Of a DNA stretch of 64,000 nucleotides, positions 1 through 10,706 are shown piece after piece. The stretch is from contig NC_050721.1 of assembly GCF_013402915.1 (NCBI RefSeq), positions 1,116,001 to 1,180,000 of the forward strand, written 5' to 3'. Numbering within the stretch: position 1 is the first letter of the stretch; each line of letters opens with the position of its first letter. Under the pieces are notes generated by a model. It was not told the DNA's origin, did not search any database, and worked only from the letters and a program-made list of their open reading frames with translations. The DNA is from Zygotorulaspora mrakii. Taxonomy: Eukaryota; Ascomycota; Saccharomycetes; Saccharomycetales; Saccharomycetaceae. Position numbers and translations under genes: made by a program.

Positions 1-1700
1 GGAGCAACTAAATCAGGTAAATAAGTGGTAAAACATTTTTTAGACGCTATTTTAAGCACTTCGTCTTCAATACCATAGGAATCCTGCTGACTAGATTCAT
101 TGAAAAGAGACGCTGGATCTGCGATATGAATGTAAAGAGTGAATTTACCGTTTCCAAGCTCTCTTATGGAGATACCATCATCTATCTCATGAGCATCATC
201 AGAGTCAATACAGTAAACTCTCAGATCTTTAAAATCGAACCTTTCAAAGTCATCTAAAGCAGTTTCTGGGGGAGGCTTTACGAGATCAAAAAAAACTTGT
301 TGCGACTTCGTAAGATTTGAAGATGGCGGTAAAGCTAGTGTTAAATTTGAATGCATGGGATTCCAAAGACTATTATTTGGGGTCAACTCAATTAATAATT
401 CGTGGCAGCAATCCTTAGTTATATCATTATCCTTGAAGCTATCGATTTTCCTAAATATTGTAGAAATCAATGATATGATTGATTCAATATTCTCCAAATT
501 ACCAGACGCATAATCTTCGAGAAGCTTAATAATATGCGGAAACCTACTTACCACTGTGACAAAATCTTTTGTATTAACGAGATCCGCAAAGTCATTAATA
601 TCTTTATAATTATTAGATTTGAGACACTTTACCACGTTAGTGTAATATACGTGCTGCGACTCGAAAGGAAGTATTGTCACGGAGATTGGCGTGAGCAGAG
701 CTCTGTTCAATTGGATTTCACCCCACAAGTGAAATTTTTGCTGTAACCGCACAGCCCAATAGGTTGCCAAAAAGACAGCTGAATCAAGAATTTCGCTTAA
801 CGTTGACGCTGCTGTGACGTGCATATTCATGTTTTTTTGAACCAATTGGACCAACTTTACAAAAGGAAAATTCACCGGTCCTGCAAAATTTTGCAGCGAC
901 CTATGCAATTGCTCCAAGTTTTTGAGAACAAGCGGTAACTGGCTCCATGCTGATTTTGAAATTTGTTGCGGTAAGTAACTTGTTACCATCTGGCGCGCAG
1001 TTGTCGACAAGACTATTGTTTCGTCGGGGGAGTTCTTGATAGTACCAATCGGTGCAAAGTCGTGTTTGGCTTCCCTCGCAAGAAGTTTGCCTTCATTTTC
1101 ATGATTTCCATAGTTGTTGGGCATGCGTAGCAGCACTGAGCTTTTTGAAGCAAACTTTAATGTTCCGTCCACCGCGGCAAACGTATAACGTGGATCCAAA
1201 GTGCTACTGGGCACATCCACACACATGCTGAGCTCGTTGAAATGCTGCTTCAACAACACCAGATCGCCGATCCTGAGAGGTCCACGGGAGAGAGCACTGG
1301 CATCGAATTGCAAATCATGCTTATGAATGCGCTCCGCGCATTCATTAATCAAATACTTGTTGGGTTGGCGTGAGCTCGCAGTTCCGCCAATTCCCCGCTG
1401 TCGCACCCACTGCTTGGATGGCCTCAAGTACCTCGCATCGTACCTCTCCTGGAACTGGGCTCTAATCTGCGACAGCTGTTTGACCTCTAAACCCGGTTCC
1501 AGCTCCCGTGTCCTCGCAACGAAAGAACTTGAGATTGCGCCAATCTCGTGGGCACTGATACTGCCACTCAGCGCTGTCGCTTCCTCAGCAAGCCGTCCCT
1601 TCTGCGGTGGTGACTTCCTTATCCTAGCTCTTGCTCCAGTGCTTGCCTTGGTCCTCGCCAGCGCTCCAGTACAGTGCAGTCCTCTGGCACATCGGTACAT
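1..1700 (-). CDS. DSS1: DSS1, mitochondrial 3'-5' exoribonuclease (5' part; C-terminus outside window)
   Basis: RNase II/RNB-family exonuclease. In yeast Dss1 works with the helicase Suv3 as the mitochondrial degradosome. The reverse-strand frame is open from an ATG at 1698-1700 to the window edge, giving about 566 residues of the usual roughly 970. The next in-frame stop upstream is at 1788-1790 with no other ATG between, so the start is well set. The N-terminus is rich in Arg, Ala, Thr and Ser with almost no acidic residues, as in a mitochondrial presequence. Near the edge the frame reads VYCIDSDDAHEIDDGIS followed by YIHIADPASLF. This is the metal-binding Asp cluster at the start of the RNB catalytic domain. 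The part preserving exonuclease completeness lies outside the window, so intactness cannot be judged. Confidence 0.9.
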   Translation of the reverse strand, partial: MYRCARGLHCTGALARTKASTGARARIRKSPPQKGRLAEEATALSGSISAHEIGAISSSFVARTRELEPGLEVKQLSQIRAQFQERYDARYLRPSKQWVRQRGIGGTASSRQPNKYLINECAERIHKHDLQFDASALSRGPLRIGDLVLLKQHFNELSMCVDVPSSTLDPRYTFAAVDGTLKFASKSSVLLRMPNNYGNHENEGKLLAREAKHDFAPIGTIKNSPDETIVLSTTARQMVTSYLPQQISKSAWSQLPLVLKNLEQLHRSLQNFAGPVNFPFVKLVQLVQKNMNMHVTAASTLSEILDSAVFLATYWAVRLQQKFHLWGEIQLNRALLTPISVTILPFESQHVYYTNVVKCLKSNNYKDINDFADLVNTKDFVTVVSRFPHIIKLLEDYASGNLENIESIISLISTIFRKIDSFKDNDITKDCCHELLIELTPNNSLWNPMHSNLTLALPPSSNLTKSQQVFFDLVKPPPETALDDFERFDFKDLRVYCIDSDDAHEIDDGISIRELGNGKFTLYIHIADPASLFNESSQQDSYGIEDEVLKIASKKCFTTYLPDLVA

Positions 1701-2413
1701 CGTCTCGTTGCTTAGCTTGTGTGCCACTGCTCAGCGCTCTATCCCCGAAGAGTGAGGTTGCTGAAACTCAATGTCGGCGGCTATATATCAGATTTCTACA
1801 ACCCTTCAACACCGCCTCTGCCAGTAGCAGATAGATGCAAAAAAGTACCTCCTCCACCTTCGGTCGGGGTAACCGCAGTTGCCATCCGGGTAACCTTTAA
1901 GAGGGTTACCCGTTCCGGTCGGGTAACCGATGTCGAGCGAGCCCGACCGAAGGTGTTACCCTCACTGCGCTGCTCGGCCAATCGGCCAATCAGAACACGC
2001 GAAATCGGAGGCCCACCCCACACGACTCCGAGTTTTCACATCGCAGCTTCCCCTTGTACAAGCGCTAAAATCCGTCCGTGGAGAGGCGTGGGAAAGCCGC
2101 GCACCGTAAAAAGTTATTCCCTCGGTATTATCGTAACGATATTCACCAAACACGACCTGTAATCGTCTGGGACTACTGGAACAGAAAGTGGGAAACGTAG
2201 TAGGCTCAGAGGCAGACAGGAAGGAATGATCGCCGATTCGGCAGTGGTAGCAGCTGTCGGTGGTTATTCCCTCGATAGCATGAGCTGCGTAGTTGCGTAA
2301 TTTGCGTAGTTGGGTATATATATGTGTATTCGGAAGGGGAGGGAAGATCTTGATCTAGGGAAATAGGATTGGTACAGTTGCCGGTACAATCGGTGGTATA
2401 GTCTCAGTAATTA
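1701..2413. promoter_or_regulatory. Divergent DSS1/NDI1 promoter with a Reb1-type site cluster
   Basis: Three copies of the Reb1 core CGGGTAA (or its complement TTACCCG) lie at 1887-1893, 1906-1912 and 1920-1926, in alternating orientation within 40 bp. Weaker GGTAAC variants flank them near 1867 and 1955. A TATA-like run (GGTATATATATG) lies near 2315, about 100 bp before the NDI1 ATG. The short open frames in this stretch look like chance. Confidence 0.6.
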
Positions 2414-3979
2414 ATGTTGTCGCACATCATTGGTAAACAGCCCGCTTACAGGGCTAGCAGCCGTCTTATCAGATTAGCCTCCACGAGCGGTCAGGCAAGG
2501 ACTACTAGTGTGGAGGATGTGGGGTCCAGTGCTGGAAGCACTGGACCCACCTCCTTCAAGACCGTGAAAGTTATCGACACTCAGTACAATGATAAGCCCA
2601 CGGTGGTTATATTGGGGTCTGGGTGGGGTGCTATTTCGTTTTTGAAGCACATCGACACGAAGCAGTATAACGTCTCCATCATATCGCCCCGGAACTATTT
2701 TCTTTTCACGCCATTACTGCCATCTACGCCGGTCGGGACCGTGGATGAAAAATCGATTATCGAGCCAGTGGTCAACTTCGCATTGAGGAAAAAGGGCAAC
2801 GTGTCGTACTACGAGGCGGAAGCCACGTCCATAAACCCTGATAGAAATACTGTCACCGTCAAATCGCTTTCAACAGTGCAGCAGTTGACGAAAGATGAAA
2901 AATTCCTGGGTATCTCACAGCAGGACGCAGCGGAGATCAAGTATAACTATTTGATCTCAGCTGTTGGTGCGGAACCTAACACTTTTGGTATTCCTGGTGT
3001 TGAGAAATACGGTAACTTCCTGAAAGAAATTCCCCATTCTCTGCAAATCAGAGAAAGGTTTGCAAGTAATTTGGAAAAGGCGAATTTACTGCCAAAGGGT
3101 GACCCAGAAAGAAAAAGATTACTGACGCTTGTTGTCGTAGGTGGCGGTCCGACTGGTGTTGAGACTGCAGGTGAATTGCAGGATTATGTTCACCAGGATC
3201 TCAAGAAGTTCTTACCATCTCTGGCTGAAGATATTCAAATCCATTTAGTTGAAGCTTTGCCGATTGTTCTTAACATGTTCGAGAAAAAACTGTCTTCGTA
3301 TGCTCAGTCGGTTTTGAGGAAAACATCCATCAAAATCCATTTAAAGACGGCCGTGGGTAAGGTCGAGGAGAAACATTTGATTGCAAAGACTAAAAATGAT
3401 GATGGATCAGTAACAGAAGAAATTATCCCATACGGGACATTGATTTGGGCCACTGGTAATAAAGCTAGGCCAATTGTTACCGATCTTTTCAAGAAGATTC
3501 CTGAACAAAATAGTTGCACAAGAGCCCTTGCGGTGAATCAATTCTTACAAGTCAAAGGTTCGAATAATATTTTTGCTGTTGGTGATAATGCATTTGCAGG
3601 TTTACCACCCACTGCTCAAGTGGCTCATCAAGAGGCCGAATACTTAGCTAAGAACTTCGATAAAATGGCTCAATTACCCGATTTTCATGCTAAGTTGACT
3701 AACGAAACTTCAAAACCTGATTTACTATTCGAAAAAAATGGCTTTAAACCTTTCAACTATGTTCATTATGGTGCTTTAGCCTACCTGGGTGCCGAAAAGG
3801 CAATCGCCAATATTACTTATGGCAAGCGCTCCTTCTATACTGGCGGAGGTTTGATTACCTTTTACATTTGGAGAATCCTATATCTGACAATGATTTTATC
3901 TGCAAGGTCAAGATTTAAGGTCATTGCTGATTGGATGAAATTAGCTTTCTTCAAGAGAGACTTCTTCAAGGGATTATAA
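2414..3979 (+). CDS. NDI1: NDI1, internal rotenone-insensitive NADH:ubiquinone oxidoreductase
   Basis: Single-subunit type II NADH dehydrogenase on the matrix face of the mitochondrial inner membrane; it passes electrons from NADH through FAD to ubiquinone without pumping protons. The protein has 521 residues (S. cerevisiae Ndi1 has 513). The N-terminus (about 1-30) is basic and Ser/Thr-rich, as expected for mitochondrial import. A first dinucleotide fold has GSGWGA at 68-73. A second has [15 protein letters not shown] near 240-255. The C-terminus ends in the basic [10 protein letters not shown] segment typical of the membrane-anchored end. The pre-domain segment [13 protein letters not shown] matches Ndi1 rather than the external Nde1/Nde2 enzymes. 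It is convergent with GTR1, as in S. cerevisiae. Confidence 0.95.
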   Translation: MLSHIIGKQPAYRASSRLIRLASTSGQARTTSVEDVGSSAGSTGPTSFKTVKVIDTQYNDKPTVVILGSGWGAISFLKHIDTKQYNVSIISPRNYFLFTPLLPSTPVGTVDEKSIIEPVVNFALRKKGNVSYYEAEATSINPDRNTVTVKSLSTVQQLTKDEKFLGISQQDAAEIKYNYLISAVGAEPNTFGIPGVEKYGNFLKEIPHSLQIRERFASNLEKANLLPKGDPERKRLLTLVVVGGGPTGVETAGELQDYVHQDLKKFLPSLAEDIQIHLVEALPIVLNMFEKKLSSYAQSVLRKTSIKIHLKTAVGKVEEKHLIAKTKNDDGSVTEEIIPYGTLIWATGNKARPIVTDLFKKIPEQNSCTRALAVNQFLQVKGSNNIFAVGDNAFAGLPPTAQVAHQEAEYLAKNFDKMAQLPDFHAKLTNETSKPDLLFEKNGFKPFNYVHYGALAYLGAEKAIANITYGKRSFYTGGGLITFYIWRILYLTMILSARSRFKVIADWMKLAFFKRDFFKGL

Positions 3980-4180
3980 TAGTAGTAAGTCAAGGAAAAA
4001 CAAAATAACGTAACGGACATCATTTTCTAGAATTTCATACTTCATTTCATTTCAAAAGATTATTTATTTTTATGTTCGCATTTACATATATGTGTAAATT
4101 GTCACTCTACGATGTGTATAATGTAATATATATATATTCCATTCCCATTTCCAATATGAAATATTAATACTAAAAATTCG

Positions 4181-5080
4181 TTACTGGAAAAATTCTTTGG
4201 CTTTGGTAATATTTTCCAGCACCATTTGTTGACATTCATCGGAATTGTTCAAAGAAACAAAACATACCATATTTGACGATAATTCACTGACATAAATATT
4301 ATCGTTGATCACAAGTGTCTTAAATCCACTTTTCAATTTAGTGCAACTTTGCTTAAAATTCTTCATTATATTTGATATTTTCTCAAATCTTTTAGGATCG
4401 AGTGCTTCATCATGCGACGAATTACTTGAACATATTACTAGAAATGTACTCCTTTCAAACAGAATTATTTCACAAGCATTCATCACTGATTTTAATTTTT
4501 TCAAATTGGCTTGATGTATCGCCATATTAGGAATCAACGAGCATACAATACTTGACCACGCCTTGTAGAGACTTTCATCCCAAATCGATGTTGGAAATCC
4601 AACCAGATTTGGAAATCCATATTCCGCTGAAGTTTCTTGCAATTTTTTCATCATTAAATGAAATAATTCTTCTCGTTTATCTATTTGGACTAAATCCATC
4701 TTATGTAATAAAACGAAAATTTTGGCATCTGGCGAGTAATTTTTAAGTTGCTTCAAAGCTCTTGTGAAAATCTCTATATCTTTTATGACTTCTTGTGATT
4801 CAACGTCGAACACATGTATCAAGACTTGAACCATTTGAAATATGTGATCTTTTTGCTTAGTAAAATAATTCTCCATAAACACATCTTGACCACCACAGTC
4901 CCATAAATTCAACGTCATGTTACCCAGAAAACGGCGATGTGAATGTTCTACGTCTATAGTGGCTCCCAGACGACGTGTGTCAAAAGCCGAATAATTACTG
5001 AAGATAATTGACCGCATAGATGACTTTCCCGACCCAGAACGACCCATAAGCAGTAGCTTCTTTCTATTATTCGATGACAT
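4181..5080 (-). CDS. GTR1: GTR1, Rag-family GTPase of the EGO complex
   Basis: RagA/B-type small GTPase that pairs with Gtr2 on the vacuole membrane and signals amino-acid sufficiency to TORC1. The product has 299 residues against 310 in S. cerevisiae; the difference lies in a shortened variable loop before LDPKRFEKISNIMK. Visible motifs are the P-loop GRSGSGKSS (13-21), the switch II motif WDCGGQD, and HKMD in place of the usual NKxD, as is typical of Rag proteins. The C-terminal half is the roadblock-like dimerisation domain and ends in AKEFFQ. It is convergent with NDI1 and divergent from PTH1. Confidence 0.96.
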   Translation of the reverse strand: MSSNNRKKLLLMGRSGSGKSSMRSIIFSNYSAFDTRRLGATIDVEHSHRRFLGNMTLNLWDCGGQDVFMENYFTKQKDHIFQMVQVLIHVFDVESQEVIKDIEIFTRALKQLKNYSPDAKIFVLLHKMDLVQIDKREELFHLMMKKLQETSAEYGFPNLVGFPTSIWDESLYKAWSSIVCSLIPNMAIHQANLKKLKSVMNACEIILFERSTFLVICSSNSSHDEALDPKRFEKISNIMKNFKQSCTKLKSGFKTLVINDNIYVSELSSNMVCFVSLNNSDECQQMVLENITKAKEFFQ

Positions 5081-5283
5081 TGTGATGCTTCTTTAGTTGA
5101 CCAAACCACTCAGATGAGGGTTTCGACCGTTTTTTGTTATTTCGCCTTCCTTTTTTCGAGTTTTAAAGCACTTGATATTTCTAGGTCTTTTACACTTCCT
5201 ATCTTTTCAATGCTAGGGCGGAGAAATGAAAAAAGTGAAAATATCGAAACCATAAATACAAAAAGAACAAGAATATACTGCTG

Positions 5284-5901
5284 ATGTTACTATCAGCAAA
5301 ATATGGTCTCGTTAAGCAAAAAAAATGGAGAGGACTCCCCATAAGATATTTGAGTACCTGCCTAACAGGTATTGGAAATCCCGAGCCGCAATACGGCGGG
5401 ACAAGGCATAACGCCGGTTTAATGATGCTAGACCTGCTCAAGGATAAATTGGTCGACTCTAATCGTGACAAATCGTTTAAAAAATGTTCTCATGCAGCTG
5501 CAGGCTACCTAAGTGCGCCTCCCGACCTTTTGCTAATACGGTCAGACGCTAATTTTATCAATCTGAGCGGTAAAACTGTGGTACCTCTTTGGCGAAAGCT
5601 AACCAAGCACGGCAATGTTAAGCATGTGGTTGTTCATGATGAACTTAGTTTGCCGCTGGGTAAAGTGCAATTGAGAAAGCCAGGTACAAGTTTAAGAGGT
5701 CACAATGGTCTAAAAAGTATTTACAGCCATCTTGGTCATGGTGATTTTTATCGACTTGCAGTTGGTATTGGTAGACCGCTCGAAAGGGATCCAAAAATAG
5801 TAGCTGACTATGTTCTGGCGAAGTTTACTCCCCAGGAACTCGCTCTTATCCAGGCACAGGCATTGCCGAACGCCCTGAATCTGCTAAAAACAGTACTTTG
5901 A
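5284..5901 (+). CDS. PTH1: PTH1, peptidyl-tRNA hydrolase (mitochondrial type)
   Basis: Bacterial-type peptidyl-tRNA hydrolase that frees tRNA from peptidyl-tRNA dropped by ribosomes. It has 205 residues; the family core starts at CLTGIGNPEPQYGGTRHNAG (about 26-45) and includes catalytic-site Asn32 and His42. VVHDELSLP carries the conserved Asp, and RGHNGLKS carries the conserved Asn. The first 25 residues are basic and lack acidic residues, consistent with a mitochondrial presequence. The ATG is the first in the frame. PTH1 and ERG9 are adjacent and co-oriented, as they are in S. cerevisiae. Confidence 0.93.
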   Translation: MLLSAKYGLVKQKKWRGLPIRYLSTCLTGIGNPEPQYGGTRHNAGLMMLDLLKDKLVDSNRDKSFKKCSHAAAGYLSAPPDLLLIRSDANFINLSGKTVVPLWRKLTKHGNVKHVVVHDELSLPLGKVQLRKPGTSLRGHNGLKSIYSHLGHGDFYRLAVGIGRPLERDPKIVADYVLAKFTPQELALIQAQALPNALNLLKTVL

Positions 5902-6598
5902 CGCTCAATCATGCATTCAGCATATTATACACACCTGTACATAAAGCAAATGCTTCTAGATCTAAGTCATCTCTGTTTTTCTATATTTCTTGCCTTCTAT
6001 TTACTGAAATTCATGTTTAGTAAGAATTTCTATCTTTTTGTCTTTGTATTGGAAAGTATGTAAACTGAGAAAAAACACAAAAAGCTTTGGTGTTACGACT
6101 GTTAAAATTGAACGAAAGCACAATACGACAAATGAAGGAAGTGATGGTGCTCACTCCGAGATTTAGCAGGAGTTAGTTTTAGTGAGGGAATTGTTCAAAT
6201 GTTACGTCAAGTGTGCTATGAGAATGGCAAAGGAAAGGTGGTCCCTAGCAGAATACGGATCGGTGCCAGAAAGGAGGTAAGCAAACAATCGTTACTCATG
6301 CCTGCTAACCTGACATTGGATGTCCTAGCTGTTCGGTTAGCAAATAGGAAGACAATAGGTTCAAACGAATTGTACCATTTCTGTATACTGACGTTTAAGC
6401 TCTCGCGTATGAAGCGACTTCGTGTTCCTTAAACGAAACTACGGTCCGAATGGAAATCAGTAGATTGATTGTTAAGTTGAAAAAAACAACCATGTCATCT
6501 CAGTCAAGTGAATAAAAACAGGGCAGTTTTACACTACAATAGCTGGTTAAAGTGTGCTAGGTCAGCGTGCTGTTCGTTATATCTGTGAGATCTGAAAA
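5902..6598. promoter_or_regulatory. PTH1-ERG9 spacer / ERG9 promoter
   Basis: No convincing gene. A 77-codon open frame at 6199-6432 has no recognisable domain and is probably chance. Its end overlaps the 11-mer CTTAAACGAAA at 6428-6438, 160 bp upstream of the ERG9 ATG. That 11-mer also forms both arms of the ERG13 promoter palindrome. Confidence 0.5.
6428..6438. promoter_or_regulatory. Putative sterol/anaerobic response element upstream of ERG9
   Basis: CTTAAACGAAA contains the complement of TCGTTTAAG, close to the Upc2/Ecm22-type elements TCGTATA and TCGTTYAG. The identical 11-mer occurs twice, inverted, in the ERG13 promoter. The factor is inferred. Confidence 0.45.
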
Positions 6599-7933
6599 AT
6601 GGGAAAAATTGTTGATTTACTGTCGCATCCAGTTGAGCTTAAATCAGCCCTAAAATTGAAATACATTAGACAACCTTTGTTCACGAACAAAGACACTAGG
6701 GGGACGCCTGAATTGATCAGATGTTATGAACTCTTGAACTTGACCTCAAGGTCATTTGCTGCAGTTATCATGGAACTACATCCTGAGTTACGTAATGTTA
6801 TTATGTTATTTTACTTAGTTTTACGTGCATTGGATACTGTTGAAGATGATATGACCATCGATCCGCAATTGAAAGTAAAAGTTTTGCGTGATTTTGATTC
6901 GAAATTGGACCTCGAAGATTGGTCATTCAACGGCAACGGCCCAAATGAGAAGGATCGGGCTGTTTTGGTTGAGTTTCCCTGTATCCTAAAGGAATATCAT
7001 AAATTGAAGCCTGCTTATCAAAAGATCATCAAGGAAATTACAAATAAAATGGGGAACGGTATGGCGGATTATATTGTCGATGAGAATTTCAATCTAAATG
7101 GTGTTCAAACTGTGAAAGATTACGACCTGTACTGTCATTACGTTGCAGGATTAGTCGGTGATGGATTAACCCAAATGATTGTTCATGCAAAGTTTGGTAC
7201 TTCCTCTCTATATGAGGGAAACACGCAATTATTCGAAAGTATGGGCCTTTTCCTACAAAAGACTAATATCATTAGAGATTACGCTGAGGATTTGGAAGAT
7301 GGCCGCTCATTCTGGCCACGTGAAGTCTGGTCGCAGTTTGCTGATAAATTAGTCGATTTCAGTTCCAGCAATCCAAAACTTCAACGCAAAGGTATTGAGT
7401 GTATTAACGCATTGGTATTGAATGCGCTCGGTCACGTGATAGACGTCTTGACGTATCTGAGCTCTTTGAGAGAACAGTCAACTTTCCAGTTTTGTGTTAT
7501 ACCTCAAGTCATGGCCATTGCAACCCTGGAGCTTGTGTGCAACAATCCCGACGTTTTGAAGACCAACGTCAAGATCAGAAAGGGAACCACCTGCTACCTC
7601 ATTTTGAAATCGAGAACATTGAGCGGTTGCGTGGAGATATTCCAACACTATTTGCGTCAACTCAAGGCTAAGATCCCGGTCGACGATCCAAACTACCTGA
7701 AAATCAATATCCAGGTGGCCAAGATAGAACAGTTCATCGAAGAGATGTATCAGAACAAGTTGCCAGAGGGCGTCAACCCAGTCCAAACAGAACCATACCG
7801 TTTGACTTTGGAGAGGTCCAAGTGGGATGCCAAAGTCACCCCAATCGAACAAGACGAAGAATTCAAGTTCAATCTGACTATGACCATGTTAATGACTTTT
7901 GCAGCTGCCATTTACTTTTACTACGTTAAATAG
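6599..7933 (+). CDS. ERG9: ERG9, squalene synthase
   Basis: Farnesyl-diphosphate farnesyltransferase. It joins two farnesyl diphosphates into presqualene diphosphate and reduces this to squalene, the first step committed to sterols, at the ER membrane. The protein has 444 residues, the same length as in S. cerevisiae. The two Asp-rich metal/diphosphate motifs are DTVEDD (about 79-84) and [14 protein letters not shown] (about 227-240). A hydrophobic C-terminal anchor ([17 protein letters not shown]) ends the protein. It lies directly after PTH1, with the likely regulatory 11-mer in the spacer. Confidence 0.97.
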   Translation: MGKIVDLLSHPVELKSALKLKYIRQPLFTNKDTRGTPELIRCYELLNLTSRSFAAVIMELHPELRNVIMLFYLVLRALDTVEDDMTIDPQLKVKVLRDFDSKLDLEDWSFNGNGPNEKDRAVLVEFPCILKEYHKLKPAYQKIIKEITNKMGNGMADYIVDENFNLNGVQTVKDYDLYCHYVAGLVGDGLTQMIVHAKFGTSSLYEGNTQLFESMGLFLQKTNIIRDYAEDLEDGRSFWPREVWSQFADKLVDFSSSNPKLQRKGIECINALVLNALGHVIDVLTYLSSLREQSTFQFCVIPQVMAIATLELVCNNPDVLKTNVKIRKGTTCYLILKSRTLSGCVEIFQHYLRQLKAKIPVDDPNYLKINIQVAKIEQFIEEMYQNKLPEGVNPVQTEPYRLTLERSKWDAKVTPIEQDEEFKFNLTMTMLMTFAAAIYFYYVK

Positions 7934-8987
7934 TTTTCTTACATACCATAGAGAGTCTCAATTGTCTGTTGCTCTTCTTACCTGCGCTCTGAGCGGTCTC
8001 AGTATCCAGGGCTATCTTTCTTTTTTTTGAGTTTTAGCGAAGCACACGATCTGTCGCATGCTTCTCGAAAACGTGAAATCAACGAGGACCTTGACCGAAC
8101 AAAGAAACTCCCGAATCATATCCATACTAACCAATGACAACGAACAATAGCTCACGGCTATTACCACCACAATATCAATTTTTAAGTATAGACACGAGGT
8201 TGGAAATCATGCTATTATGTTCTTACTCAAATGCAACATTGATAAAAGTAATTGAACACTAAATGATTGCCGTCCATACAACGTGCCGCAAAAGGTACAA
8301 TCAGTGGAGCATGAAAGCACGGCAAAGGCTTCTCTCATGAATAATGGTGCCATGCGTCATGCCTGCCCAGCTGGAGAAGACAGCACACTGTGCATCATTC
8401 ATTACAGTTTTAGGGTTTTAGGTCCTGATTGAGTATAATGGTCCGTTATCTATCAAATACTAATTCACAATGGTAGTTCGCAGGTACACGTGTATCACGT
8501 CAAACGAGTGTCATGTCGCGGAATCACAAACGGTATGCATACTGCATGAACGTTCAGACGAGGTAACGTGGGCCTTTTCGACTAATTGTTTGCACACATC
8601 AGCCACACTGGATCAAATTCTTCAATTTCAAGGGCCAGTGGCCGCTCAAGATAGTGCGAACAAGTAGCCTTGGATCAATGTCAGTTAGTTAGTCCACACG
8701 ATTAATTGCCAAGCCACCAATTTATTTTACTGCTGCACTAGAGTTGTCACTGAGATAGCTGCGTAAGTTAGTGCAAAGATCTTACTCTCATAGTTAGCGT
8801 CTTGTTCTTGGCATAGGATTTCATATATAATCAGCACTGCAAGTTGGTTTTCATACCGGCGACTTCTGGATGCTTCTCCGCTACACTTTATACTTTGTTA
8901 GTAGTAGGCCAAGGAGATTTAGTATTCAACAAGATCTTGAGAGGCTTTATTCGTAACAATTGCGCTAGATTGAATAGTCCTTTAGAG
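7934..8987. promoter_or_regulatory. ERG9-PHO84 spacer with Pho4-type E-boxes
   Basis: Contains CACGTG at 8487-8492, CACGTC at about 8496-8501, and AACGTGGGCC (complement GGCCCACGTT) from 8565, all plausible Pho4 sites. TATATAA at 8824-8830 lies 164 bp before the preferred PHO84 start. The 65-codon frame at 8470-8667 spans the E-boxes and is probably chance. Nothing else is recognised before 8470. Confidence 0.55.
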
Positions 8988-10706
8988 ATGAAGAGTACTG
9001 GTGGCGATATCGATGGGAAGAACATTACCGTTGGTGGTAATGCAGCGTTCCACAACTATATCAACGATTTTGCGCACATTGAGGATCCTTTAGAGAGGAG
9101 GAGGCTGGCATTACAGAAAATTGATAATACCAGTTTTGGTTGGTACCACGTTCGTGCAATCTTGGTTGCAGGTGTTGGGTTCTTGACCGACTCATACGAT
9201 ATTTTCGCTATCAATTTGGGTATCTCGATGATGACGTACGTTTTCTGGGGTGGTAACATTCCAAGCTCTACTTCGACTCTTTTGAGAGTTTCCACATCTG
9301 TTGGCAATGTTATCGGCCAAATCACGTTTGGTACGTTGGCTGATGTTCTAGGGCGTAAAAAGATTTACGGAATTGAATTGATCATTGTCATATCTGCTAC
9401 TATTCTACAATGTACTGTTGGTCCATCTCCGGCTATCAGTTTCCCTGCTGTTTTAACTTTCTACCGTATCATCATGGGTATTGGTATCGGTGGTGACTAT
9501 CCGCTATCTTCCATTATCACCTCTGAGTTTGCTACCACCAAATGGAGAGGTGCCATCATGGGGGCTGTGTTTGCTAACCAAGCATTTGGGCAAATCGCAG
9601 CAGGTATTGTTGCTTTGGTTTTGGTTGCCGGCTACAAAAATGATCTAGTAGGTGTTGCCAATGGTGCTGAATGTGGTCCGGCTTGTATCAAGGCCTGTGA
9701 CCAGATGTGGAGAGTTCTTATAGGCTTAGGTGCCGTACCAGGGTGCATTGCTTTGTACTTCAGGTTGACCATTCCCGAATCTCCTCGTTATACCTTAGAT
9801 GTCAATACCAACCATCGCAAAGAGGAAGAGGATATCGATAATGGCGTTTCTGATAAGAGGGAAGATATTGAGACTAATCAACCTGCTCATTCTGAGAAAG
9901 CTCAAACTGCCGTTGATGCGGTCGAGATCGAACTACCTGAGGCATCATTCAAGGATTTCTGTCGCCATTTCGGCCAATGGAAGTACGGTAAGATCTTATT
10001 GGGTACAGCAGGGTCTTGGTTCTGTTTGGACGTTGCATTCTATGGTCTCGGTCTGAACACAGCTGTGATCTTGCAAGCAATCGGGTACGCCGGTCACGGG
10101 GACATCTACACCGTCCTATACAACACTGCTGTTGGTAACTTAATCTTGATCTGTGCCGGTTCGTTGCCAGGTTACTGGGTTTCCGTTTTCACGATGGATA
10201 TTATTGGTAGAAAGCCAATTCAGTTATTTGGCTTCTTCATTCTGACCGTGTTGTTCTGCGTCATTGGCTTTGCGTATCACAGACTGACCGATAAAGGCCT
10301 CTTGGGTCTTTACGTCGTCTGCCAATTTTTCCAGAACTTCGGCCCTAATGCCACCACCTTCGTCATTCCCGGTGAATGTTTCCCAACTAGATACAGATCG
10401 ACTGCCCATGGCCTTTCCGCAGCGTGCGGCAGAATCGGCGCTATCATTGCGCAGACAGCTCTCGGAACCCTAATCAACTACCACTGCCACAGAGACGGCC
10501 TGGCGAGAAACTGCTGGTTGCCTCACGTTATGGAAATTTTCGCTCTCTTCATGCTGGTCGGTATATTCACTACTCTCTTAGTTCCAGAAACCAAGAGAAT
10601 GACTTTGGAGGAGGTCACCGAGAAATACCACGACGAAATTGATCCTTCTGCCTACCACCGCTCTGCCGTTGGCACCAACTCAAGCTCTGCAGATTCTGCT
10701 ATCTGA
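8988..10706 (+). CDS. PHO84: PHO84 paralogue A, high-affinity phosphate:H+ symporter
   Basis: Plasma-membrane inorganic phosphate transporter of the major facilitator superfamily, with 12 predicted helices in two halves. The frame is open from 8844. However, the ATG at 8988 (MKSTGGDIDGKNITVGGN) aligns with the start of paralogue B, and the 8844 ATG would lie only about 14 bp after the TATA box, so 8988 (572 residues) is preferred. Family motifs are GGDYPLSSIITSEFATTKWRG in the first half, the central hydrophilic loop with many acidic residues, GRKPIQLFGFF, and PGECFPTRYRSTAHG. The sequence is mostly diverged from paralogue B at silent sites, with long nearly identical blocks. The SAACGRIG segment and several others differ from B, so it is likely the less constrained copy. 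Confidence 0.93.
   Translation: MKSTGGDIDGKNITVGGNAAFHNYINDFAHIEDPLERRRLALQKIDNTSFGWYHVRAILVAGVGFLTDSYDIFAINLGISMMTYVFWGGNIPSSTSTLLRVSTSVGNVIGQITFGTLADVLGRKKIYGIELIIVISATILQCTVGPSPAISFPAVLTFYRIIMGIGIGGDYPLSSIITSEFATTKWRGAIMGAVFANQAFGQIAAGIVALVLVAGYKNDLVGVANGAECGPACIKACDQMWRVLIGLGAVPGCIALYFRLTIPESPRYTLDVNTNHRKEEEDIDNGVSDKREDIETNQPAHSEKAQTAVDAVEIELPEASFKDFCRHFGQWKYGKILLGTAGSWFCLDVAFYGLGLNTAVILQAIGYAGHGDIYTVLYNTAVGNLILICAGSLPGYWVSVFTMDIIGRKPIQLFGFFILTVLFCVIGFAYHRLTDKGLLGLYVVCQFFQNFGPNATTFVIPGECFPTRYRSTAHGLSAACGRIGAIIAQTALGTLINYHCHRDGLARNCWLPHVMEIFALFMLVGIFTTLLVPETKRMTLEEVTEKYHDEIDPSAYHRSAVGTNSSSADSAI

Noticed and set aside
1327..2162. Overlapping open frames of 142, 67 and 147 codons
   Set aside because: They are antisense to DSS1 or lie across the promoter; compositions are Ser/Ala/Pro-rich with no domain, and the reverse-strand DSS1 frame explains the coding signal.
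6199..6432. 77-codon frame upstream of ERG9
   Set aside because: No domain; overlaps the likely regulatory 11-mer at its end; more likely leader or promoter DNA.
8470..8667. 65-codon frame upstream of PHO84
   Set aside because: Covers the Pho4 sites in the promoter; no similarity or domain recognised.
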